DNA of 64,000 nucleotides. Origin: Allomyces arbusculus. Taxonomy: Eukaryota; Blastocladiomycota; Blastocladiomycetes; Blastocladiales; Blastocladiaceae. The position numbers were made by a program, and so were the translations under genes. Shown here piece after piece: positions 36,346 to 45,410 of the stretch. Each line of letters opens with the position of its first letter. Within the stretch, counting starts at the first letter, position 1. The notes beneath the pieces were generated by a model that was not told where the DNA came from, made no database searches, and saw only the letters and a list, made by a program, of their open reading frames with translations. The stretch covers positions 276,197 through 340,196 of the forward strand of contig JADHYV010000019.1 in assembly GCA_027604705.1 (NCBI GenBank), in the 5' to 3' direction.

Positions 36346-38599
36346 ATGTCGGGCCGCCGTGCCTCACCACCACCCAAGCGTGCCAAGATCCAGTCGCAGC
36401 TCAGCACCTTCTTTGACGTCAAGACGCGCAAGCCCACGCCCAAGCTGCAGGCGCCCATCGACGCCTTTTTCCGGCCTGAACCTGCGGCAACGCCAAGCAA
36501 GCGCAAGGCTGCCAAACGGACGCCGAAAAAGGACGCACCAAGCTGGTCGCGCACACCGCAACCGATGCCGCGCGCCGTCGTCGACCTGCTTTCGAGCGAT
36601 GACGACGATGATGAGGCCGCTGCGCGCCGCAAAATGTCGCCACGACCCGTGCGCCCAGGGTCGTCGGCGAGCAGCTCGGGACCTGGTCAAGACCCCGCGC
36701 GCGCTGCGTCGCGGACCAAGTCTGGCTCCAGTGATTTGTGTGCGCGGCTCACGCAGACGCCCAAGCGGCCCGTGATCGTCCTGGATCGTATGTTGACCAT
36801 GCGCGCCCGAGAGCGTTGTTGTGATCCGACTGCTGCAGCTCACCATTCCGCTCTGTTGGCGCGGCGCAGACACGCCCAGTCCCGCGCAACCCATTGTCAT
36901 CTCCGATACGCCGAGTCCCGCGCCGCCCATTGTCCTGGTCAATTCGGAGTCGTCGTCTGGCATCGAAGTCGGCAGCATTTCGTCGCCTGTTCCCTCGCGG
37001 CCCGTCTCGCCTACGCTTCCGCACGCGCCGCCCACCCCCGACCCGATTCCGGCGCTCCCTACGCTCGACGCACCGTCCACGCCGTGCAAGCAGCCTGCCG
37101 CGTCCACGAACGAGTCGAACGACCTGGCCCAGCTGCTGTTTGCCACGCCGCCGCGCAAGGTGCACGTGGACAGCGTGCCAACTCCGGCTCCCACGAGCCC
37201 CGTGCACGTGAAACTCGAATCGCAGCGCCGCGACGACGACGGCGACGACGACCACATGGTCGTTGATCCGCCGTCCGTACTGGATAGCCCCGTAGCGTTG
37301 CGCGGTCCCGTCAAGACTGAGCTCGATGATTTACCTTTCTCGGGCCCTGACGCTGTTCATGTGCCGCATGGTTCGTATTGGCTCCTTCTCGCGACATTTT
37401 GCATCTGCACGACCACTCACAAGACTCGTGTTGCTAGAGCGTCGATCGCGTTTAACCTCGACCAAGCGCGCACTTTCGCTGTCTCCGTGCTCGCCCTCCT
37501 CGTCCACGTCGGTCACGCCCACGGCGCCGCGCAGGAAGGCCGTGGCGATGATCGAGGAGGAGAGCGAGGACGAAGCACTGCCGTCCCCGACGATGCCGCA
37601 CTTTCCGCTCCTCGCCAATGATTCCGACAGCGACGCAAGCGACGACGAGAGGCCTCGATGTAAGTGATTTCTGCCCCCACCGTCTGCCCCGTTTTTTCTT
37701 TTCTTTTGCCCACACGCACTCATTTACTCCTTGTACTAGCCGCCGCTAACGACCCGGATGTGGCCACGTGCCCGTTCTGCGAAGAGAACTACCCGATCAC
37801 CTGGGGCGACTTGACCAGGAAGGCCTTCGACCACGTCACGTCGTACATGGCGCCAACGGCCAAGCGCGAGGCGCACCGGAACCACACGTCGCCACGGGCC
37901 ATGGCGCGGTTTCTCAAGATGAACCGGTTCCACCGGTCCATGTTCCAGTGCGTCGAGGAGCGCGTCGACGCGCAGTTTGCGCAGTGCCAGGAACACCGAA
38001 AGCGCAAGGCCGTCATGGACGCAAAGGCACAGGGTACCTACTTGCGTTTCGTATTGGGTCTTGCGAAACCGTAATTTCGGTTCGCTGACCCCTGATTGTC
38101 AATAGGTTGGCCGACCGCCGGCGAAATTGACCACGCCGCGCTTCCTGCACGCATCACCGCCCTGACCCACATCCTCGACGACGTGATCCTCGGCACCCCG
38201 CGGCCGGAAACCCACTTCTACGACGCCCTGATCGCCGAATTCCAGGCGGCCGGGTCTGCGGGCCTGTTCCGCAGTAAGAACCGGCTCGCCGCGCGCCTTC
38301 GCCGATTGCGCCCGGGTTGGTACGGCAAGCAGGGTGCAGCGATTCTCGCCGCGCGGCTGTTCGACCTGTACGTGCACGATCCAGAGAACGCGTTGGGGCC
38401 CGCGGAATTGGGACCGTTCCAGGATTCGGAAATGGTGCTGCAGGTGTTGGTGCCGACGGCCGCGGCGTTGTTGATCCAGGAGGATTGGAGGGCGCGCCGG
38501 GGGCGCGAGGTGCCGTGGGACGAGGCGGTGATGCTGATGCAGGCGTCTGCAGATTATGGCGATTTTGTGTTTACGCATCATGCGGCGAGTGGGATGTGA
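36346..38599 (+). CDS. RTC4-domain protein with two PIP boxes and SUMO-interaction-like motifs
   Basis: Nuclear protein of unknown role; the yeast namesake Rtc4 affects telomere-capping phenotypes. Exons 36346-36787, 36870-37370, 37438-37659, 37740-38033 and 38106-38599 give 650 residues. The C-terminal 250 residues hold a two-Cys motif (ATCPFCEENYPITW) and the RTC4-like helical domain (WPTAGEIDHAALPARI, LRPGWYGKQGAAILAARLFD, LVPTAAALLIQEDW). The N-terminus has two PIP-box matches to QxxhxxFF: QSQLSTFF (16-23) and QAPIDAFF (35-42). Hydrophobic-plus-acidic SUMO-interaction-like motifs follow: VVDLLSSDDDDDE (78-90), VIVLD (143-147), IVISD (156-160) and IVLVNSE (168-174). The middle is disordered Ser/Pro/Asp-rich. 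The RTC4 assignment rests on remembered family pattern. Confidence 0.72.
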
Positions 38600-38708
38600 G
38601 CGTGCGTGGGGTGGGAGTGGTGGTGGCTGTTGCCGGTTTGGTGCCGGTCAAGACGAGCAATACAGAGAGATTGATGAATGTTCGCTCGGTTCACACACAG
38701 CACCGCGA

Positions 38709-38816
38709 TCAGTACTCGTCGAACGCGTCCAAGCCAACGCTGCCAAACTCGACAACCGAAAACAGCTCGTCGTCTTCGTCCTCCACCGCCGCATCCACGA
38801 CCGTATGCGCCGCGTA
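38709..38816 (-). pseudogene. Possible remnant of the secreted acidic-tail family (tail only)
   Basis: On the minus strand, a 35-codon frame after a TTTAG acceptor-like site reads VEDEDDELFSVVEFGSVG and ends LDAFDEY and a stop. The DEY-stop ending and the FSV motif within acidic residues mirror the tails of the array that begins 476 bases further along. No signal peptide, basic exon or core domain is visible beside it. It may be a worn-down sixth copy, or a chance acidic frame. Confidence 0.35.
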
Positions 38817-39291
38817 CTAAACGTCCTCCACCCGGTTTGACCCCATCCCGGCGGCCGGCACGTGCGTTATCTGGTGAGTTCTTCGTCGACGTGCCGCGAG
38901 CCGAATAGGAAACTCGTCAGTTGCAGTGCGCGGCCGACGAGCAGCAGCCATGTTCGGGTGACGACAAGTGGCCAGACGGCGGTCGTGGCGGCGTGTGCGA
39001 CCAGCGGCGACACGATTTGGGAAGATGATCAGGTCAATGGCTACGTCGGCCAGAGACCGTAAATTATTTAGTTCATTCGTCGAGCGCTCACACAGTTGAT
39101 GGAGAGGAGAGCATTTATTAATAATTGACTACGAACTTCACGCAAGGTTGCACCCGCCACTGCAGTGGATCGCAATTAAACTGGAAGCAAAAAAATAGGG
39201 GATCAAACGAACAAACACAGCCCACCTGTGCCCTGGGACCGCCGCCACGGGTAGCCGTGCGTCAAATAATGCCCGTGAGCCCCTTCACAGT
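38817..39291. other. Intergenic between the RTC4-like gene and the secreted-protein array
   Basis: No gene recognised. AT-rich patches lie near 39060-39200, downstream of array gene 1 on its strand. Confidence 0.4.
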
Positions 39292-40523
39292 TTACTCTTC
39301 GTCCTCCTCCTCCGTGGTCCCATCAGCAACTGAAAAGTTGCTGGCCTCATTGGAATCGGCAATGCCAACCATGGACCCACCCATCCACTCAGGCGCATTG
39401 ATGTACGTGCCATCGAGGACACTAAATCCCGTGCCATCGTCCCACATGTCGTCGCCAAACGCGTCCTCGTCGAGCGAGAAGTCGCCGCCGTCGTAGGCGT
39501 CGTCGTTGAACGCGTCGTAATCGTACGCGTCCTCGACCGAATAGGCCGTGCCACGCAGGGGCGTCAACGGCTTGTAGCTCGGAACGTCGCGCGGGAGCGA
39601 ATCGTCGTCTTCGTGGAAGACGACCTTGAAGTTCTTGACTTCGAGGTACGACCGGTCGAGACACTTGGTCGTCGACGCGTGATCGTGCGCGGCGCGAATC
39701 ACGATCGGCGCCAGACCTTTCCGGCGCAGGATGCTCGCGGGCACCGTGATCGACAGCGACTCGTAGACGCCCGCGGGCATCCCCGTCTGGCCGCGCGGCA
39801 CCTCAATGCGGCGGAGCGGCTGAGCACCGTGCAGGAGTGTGATCGACTTGGTGTGTGGGCGGCAGACGGGCGACGTGGCCGACGGCGCCATGGCGTCGAC
39901 GCGCACTTGTGCGAGGATCGTGACATAGTCGGCGCCCGTCGGGATCACGATCGGCAGCCGCGTCTGGAACCCGTACAGGTGCACGGCGCCGGACCCTTGC
40001 GTGATGCCGTCACGTGTCACTCGGCACGAGACGCGGTCCTGGTTGCAGGACACGCCCATCCGAACGTCTTGCTCGCCAAACGGCATCAACATGAGGTTGG
40101 CGGGGGGAGGCGACGCGACCGACATGACTATGCAAGGAGAAAGGGAACGTCGGCATAAATGAGCAAAAGAGCGCGACAAGGACCGGGTTCCGAGGAAAAA
40201 GTGGATCACGCACGCTTCTGCGTCTTGGTCTGCTTGACGGTGGCAAGACGGCACTCGTACATGCGGCGCAGTGGGCTGCCAGCGGGAAGCGACCGAATCT
40301 TGGCCTTCAGCTGGGGAACCGTCATCTTAGTCGCACGGCGGAACGCGGGCGTGTGCATGGTCGTGGGCAGGTGCCGGCACTTGATGTTCTTCTTCTCGTG
40401 CATCATCGACGGCTTGCCAGCCACGATGGGCGACAGATTGGTGGGCGACGCATCGGCAGCGGTCACGCCAGAGACGGCCGCGAGCGACGCGACAACGGCG
40501 GCAACAACGGTCGAGAACTTCAT
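39292..40523 (-). CDS. Array gene 1: secreted protein, basic N-half, two-Cys core, acidic tail
   Basis: Family not recognised. Exon 1 (40523-40214) encodes a signal peptide (MKFSTVVAAVVASLAAVSGV) and a basic stretch with LKAKIRSLPAGSPLRRMYEC. An 86-nt phase-1 intron (40128-40213, GTGCGT...TAG) joins it to exon 2 (40127-39292); total 381 residues. Exon 2 contains a beta-rich-looking core (GAVHLYGFQTRLPIVIPTGA, TSPVCRPHTKSITLLHGAQP, VIRAAHDHASTTKCLDRSYL) with conserved Cys in the PVC and KC segments, then an acidic tail (YDYDAFNDDAYDGGDFSLDE) ending TTEEEDEE. Exon 2 alone starts with a Met and could be mistaken for a separate gene, but the same exon pair with the same intron phase recurs in the neighbours. 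A TATA box lies 115 bases upstream. Shortest basic half of the intact copies. Confidence 0.75.
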
Positions 40524-40637
40524 TTTGGACGAGCAGAAGGTTGGAATAGGCGCCGTGGCCAGCAGGGCGCGATGGGAGCACGAGTAAGCAAGAACGAATG
40601 AGCACTGCAAGATCGTTGAACGCCGGCGCTCGCCAGC

Positions 40638-40645
40638 TATTTATA
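40638..40645 (-). promoter_or_regulatory. TATA box of array gene 1
   Basis: TATAAATA on the minus strand, 115 bases upstream of the ATG at 40523. Similar elements precede the other array genes. Confidence 0.6.
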
Positions 40646-42123
40646 CGATTGCGCAGCGTGCTGGACGCGTGCGCGCGCACGCTGGTCGTGGTTTCTGGCC
40701 GTTCTCTCTGGTCGTACTCGTGCTCTCTTGCTCGAACTGCCAGATCGACCACTCCGCCGCCCTGACGGGGGACCCAAGATCAAACGGCGTTTCCCACGAG
40801 CGCGTGGGAAGTTGGCCACTGCACCGCTGCCGCCGCAACATCTCGAGCCGTCCCTCTGTGACCATTGCCTGTACGGACTGCCGCGCTTCGTCTCCCAAGA
40901 CATGCGGTCACGATGACCTGCCCCACACGACGAGTCGGACTGCGTCGTCCTTGCCCATCACAACGACTGGTCGACCCCCTGGCACGGAACTGTCCGCGCG
41001 ACGCGTCTCGAAATGTCGGGTGATTTGCAGCAAGTTGTGGCTCGGATCGTGGGCTCTTGATCAAGTTGGTGGGAGCTCCGGCGCCGCTTGCAACTCATGC
41101 ATGACCGTTTGGTCGTTGCCCAAATGGTCTTCTGCTGACGGAAAGAACATTTTCTAAAACAACATTGTGTGCCTCCCATTCCTCGCAACCTCGTGGTCGT
41201 ACTCAATTCGACAGAATGCTGCACTTGTGCCCGCCCACTTTGGTCCTAATCCGTCCCAGCGTCTACGTTGTTTGGCCGGAGTGAGCCTTGGCCAACTGCT
41301 GCCTATGCTGCGCCGTGTCAACATTGTTTACGATCAATCAAGCCCGTCAGACGGCCAGAAACGGGTGGATAAATTAAGTATTAAGTCAAAAAGTATCAGC
41401 GGACAGGCCGGAAGTGAAATTGGTTGAGTAAGAGGATCAACAAGCCTTGTCGCTGGGTGTCACTGCCACAGGCTGCTGAACAAAGTAGGTCGTGCTTGAC
41501 AGGCCAATTCTCACATAGGTGGCGCCAATAGCTGACAAACAGAGTCAAATAATGGAAATTATCAACGGTCAAGACAAGAAGGAAATTGAACGTGGACGGA
41601 GGGTGGGTATGGCTAGCAATCGCTGTTACTCCGATAGGTGAAAACAATTCGAGCCACACTCGAAGATGGGCGGAGAGAGTCAAGCATGGCAAAATCACTT
41701 TCTTCAAGTCTTTTTTCTTCATGAAGTGCGCGAGATCAACGGGTCGACTTGGAGGGCGCGCAGGTTGACAGGAATGCAAAGACTAACGTCATGAGCTGCA
41801 CCACCAGCATCGATTCGGTCGATTCGATAGTGGCACGAACGTGCATGTGGTTCGCTCACACCTCTCTGCATGCAAGCAATGGAGACGGAAATGCGGTCCA
41901 AGCACGATCACGGACTGAAGAACGTGACCATCAAATCGACGAGCTCACTAAATCATGTATAGCAGTTCCAAATCAATGAACAGCAGCAACGACCCGTCCC
42001 ATCAAAACGGCTCCGATTGCTCGACCAGCAAGCATTCACGGTCACGGGCGAAAACAAGAAAACGACACTCTCTCGTCACTATCCACCACGACTTCGTCGC
42101 CTCACGATCAATACGCGCGCGTC
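40646..42123. other. Spacer between array genes 1 and 2
   Basis: Composition falls in GC after about 41160. No gene, repeat or RNA is recognised. The part nearest 40646 is the upstream promoter of array gene 1; the part nearest 42123 is the 3' flank of gene 2. Confidence 0.4.
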
Positions 42124-43807
42124 TTAGTACTCGTCGTCGGCGGCATCCTCATCGTACGAATCCTCAACCGAGTAATCACCACCGTCGTACTCGTCATCGG
42201 CAGCATCCTCATCGTACGAGTCCTCAACCGAGAAATCGCCACCGTCGTAGGCGTCCTCGGCCTCGTCGTCGACATCGTCGGCCGGACCGGCCTCGTCAGC
42301 GACCGCGAAATCGCCGTCGTAGTTGTCCTCCCACATGTCGTCACCCTCGTACGCCGCGTCCTCCGAGACCGAGAAGCCCTCGTCGTAGTTGTCCTCCCAC
42401 ATGTCGTCACCCTCGTACGCAGCGTCCTCGGAAACGGAGAAATCGCCATCGTAGTTGTCCTCCCACATGTCATCGTACGACTCGTCCCACGAGTCGTCAA
42501 ACGACGCGTAGTCGTAGCCGGACTCGGACACCGAGAACTTTGCCTTGGCACCGGCAGCGGCCGTCTTGGGCTTGCGCACGGGCAGCGTGTCATGGAACTG
42601 CACCTTGAACCCCTTGATCTGCAGGATCGAGTGGTCCATGCACTTGGACGTCGACGCGTGGTCGTGCGCGGCCTGCAGCGTGATCGGCGCCGACGTATGC
42701 GACAGCTTGGAAACAGGCACACGCAGACGCAGCGTCTCGTACTTGTTGCTGCCGTGCGACCCCTTGGGGAACCGCAGCCCGCCGAGGGGCTTGCCGCCGT
42801 GGAAGACGGTAATGGCCGTGTCGGACTTGTGGCACACGGGCGCCGAGCCCGGGCGTGACGGGGTCTTGCCGACCATTTTCGTGTTGCGCTGCACGGGCTT
42901 CTTGGCCTGCGCCTTGATCTTGGCCAGGAACGTCACGTACTTGGTCCCGGCCGGGATCGCGAGCGGCTTGGCAGTCTGGAAACCGTACTTGTGGATCACG
43001 CCGTGACCGGCCGTCAGACCCTTGCGCACGAGACGGACCGACCCGTCGGCGCCGTGCTGGATCGCGGCGGGGAAGGGCGGGTCGACAAACGGCACGAGCC
43101 CGGCGGGCGACGAGTGCGCGTGCGTCTTGTGCGCGCCAGGGGCCGCGGCCGTCGACATGACTAGCAGTGTAGAGAGCGGCGCGTCAGTTTCATGGTCCCG
43201 CATCAAATTGCGCTTTCCATACGGAAGCAAAAAAGCACGTACGCGTCGCCGTCTTGGGCTTGGTCTTGGCGGCAAGCAGTCGCTCGTACATGGAGCGCAG
43301 CGGCGAGCCGGCGGGCAGCGCGCTAATCTTGGCTTGCAGCTGCGCGACCGTCATCTTCGAGCGGCGCGTCGCCGCGTTCCGAATGCCGCCCGCGACCTTG
43401 CGCACCGGTTTCTTGCCGCCGGCCTTGAGGGGCTTGCCGCCGCGAATCGCCGACGCGATCTTGACCCCCTTGGCCTTGGACTTGCGCACGGCCGCGTGCT
43501 TGTTGGCGGCCATCTTGGCGCGGCGCGCGCGCAGCTTAGCCTGCAGCTTCGCCTTCTGCTCGGCCGTCAAGTGCTGCGTGTTGCGCTTGATGTTGCGGCG
43601 CTTGATGTGCTTGGTCGGCTTCTTGAGCGCAGCGGCGACCGTCAGGTGCGGCGCCGTCGCCACGGGCGCCGGCGCGCCGTCCGTCGACGCGGCCACGTCC
43701 TCGATGATCGCGTCCTCGGACGACGAGAAGAGCGGCTTGATCGGGTTCGGCTCGGCAGCGACGAGCGCGGTCACGGCCGCGAGCAGGAACAGCGCCTGGA
43801 CCTTCAT
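42124..43807 (-). CDS. Array gene 2: secreted protein, basic N-half, two-Cys core, long acidic repeat tail
   Basis: Exon 1 (43807-43243) has a signal peptide (MKVQALFLLAAVTALVAAEP), an acidic SSSEDAIIEDVAAST bit, then a Lys/Arg-rich half (KLQAKLRARRAKMAANKHAA) ending AKISALPAGSPLRSMYERLL. An 82-nt phase-1 intron leads to exon 2 (43160-42124); total 533 residues. The core is the most complete in the array: GVIHKYGFQTAKPLAIPAGT, GSAPVCHKSDTAITVFHGGK, YETLRLRVPVSKL, LQAAHDHASTSKCMDHSILQ, FKVQFHD. The tail of about 130 residues is nearly free of Lys/Arg and repeats units such as EGDDMWEDNYDEGFSVSEDA and DGGDFSVEDSYDEDAADDEY. No membrane anchor or GPI signal is seen. Function unknown. Tail DNA is almost identical to part of gene 3. 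Confidence 0.8.
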
Positions 43808-43939
43808 GGTGGTGAGTGGTCGGGAAGTCGAGAGAGTCGGGCAGTTGCTCGGACGGCCAGCGGCGAGCAAGTGAGGTCGAGGAGTCGAGGTGAAGTGTCG
43901 AAGAGCCTGGAGAATCGAATCGGGGCGGGCGGTGCGCGG

Positions 43940-43947
43940 TATTTGTA
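43940..43947 (-). promoter_or_regulatory. TATA-like element of array gene 2
   Basis: TACAAATA on the minus strand, 133 bases before the ATG at 43807, in the same place as the TATA elements of its paralogues. Confidence 0.4.
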
Positions 43948-45410
43948 GGCTCGGCCGGAGCGGTCTTGCAGGCGCGCGCGTACGCGCGCGGGCGTGGAAG
44001 GGCATCGCGGCTCGGTGTCGCGGGCATTTCGCGCACGCACTTCGAGGTACCAACCGGCGAGAACGTCGGGGCAGGTGGGAACCGGCCGGTCGGTGGGAAC
44101 AGATCACAGTTGGGTTGCACGCGCACTTTCACCACCAAGGCGCGAGACGCGCCCCGCCGCCTCTTGCGGGTGCCGCCCTGCGAGGAAGGCACGCTTACAC
44201 AAGGCACGCGCCCGTGGGTAACCGCGGAGAACGTCCGTGCGCGCGCGTGCCCTGCCAGCCCGAGCCGGTCGAGGAGAGGACGTGCAGTGAACTGGTGATT
44301 GGCAGGCCGTGAACAGGTGGGTTCGAAGGGACCGGCACGCCAACAGCGCACCGGATCACGGCTTCGCCATTGCGGTCCTGGGAACCGCGTGAGAGCCCAC
44401 CTCGGCTGCCCAACCACTGTTTCCCAGATCCGCATCGTGTCCCCCACCGAGAACCAAGGGCGGTCAGGCGTGTCTGCGGCTCTCTTGCTTGATCGCGCGA
44501 GGCTGGCCCATGTCGCGCCGTCAGGCGGTCAGGTTGTCCCTGGACCGGGGAAGCGCGTGGAGATCATTTCGTTTGCGGGCAGTGTGCGTGATGGCGGTGT
44601 CCGCGCTGGCGGGATCGGGATGCGGGTAGCGAAGCCAAGGACAGGGCCAAGGTTGCGGTCCTCAGGGCGAGACGGGCGACCAACCGATGTGTGACACACG
44701 CATGCCGTGATCACTGTCTCGCTCCGATTTCCCGTCGTCCTCAGGCCGCAGCGTCGATGCCAAAGCTGTCGCCGTCTTGGCGCGCGGGTCGCGTCGACCC
44801 TGGAAGTGCTTGTGCTTAGGGTACTTTGGTGATTTGGAGGCGGGCATTGAAGTCATCCTGCCGCCCACTCACTTGTGCCAGGTCTGTCCATGCTGGCGCA
44901 ACAAAATTATTATCGGGTGGAGAACGTCAGATGAAGCGTTATGGATCTGCTTTTTTCGTAGCTGTCCGTGGTGACGACGCGCTGCTGCAAAACAATAGCG
45001 CCCGTCATACGGCGCGACTTCAGCTCCAACATCGCCATCTCGTCGCCTCTCAACCATGACAAGGAGAAGGGAAGGAGAGCCAAATAACGCTCCTCACAGA
45101 GAGGCGGTGCAGGGGAATTACTGACAAGGCGTTGCATGATGACCATATCGAGAAGAGAAATGCAACGACGTACTTTTGGGATTTCGCATGCAGCTCTACA
45201 TGATACGACAAACCTACTCATAATCCCCTCGACTAAAACGACCACTGCTGCTCGACCAGCAAGCACACTAACCCTTGGGGACCGAAAAGCAAAAAAAAAA
45301 AAAAAAACACAATCCAAAGCTCGGGCGAGAGGGACGGTGCCGACAATCGTCCGCCCGCCCGCCCGACGCGGTCCACAACGACAACCTCCTGGCGCGTCGC
45401 TTCACGCGAC
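43948..45410. other. Spacer between array genes 2 and 3
   Basis: No gene recognised. A run of 17 A lies at 45291-45307, just past the stop of array gene 3 on its strand, where it reads as poly-T. Confidence 0.4.

Noticed and set aside
39292-40125. Exon 2 of array genes as independent genes starting at Met-Ser
   Set aside because: In genes 1 to 3 a GT donor in the basic exon and a TAG acceptor join the two frames in the same phase, and the pair recurs as a unit. Kept only as an alternative-start hypothesis.
43190-43807. Histone H1-like or ribosomal-like protein for the Lys/Arg-rich exon of array gene 2
   Set aside because: It begins with a clear signal peptide and is spliced to an acidic exon; the basic composition alone does not support a chromatin role.
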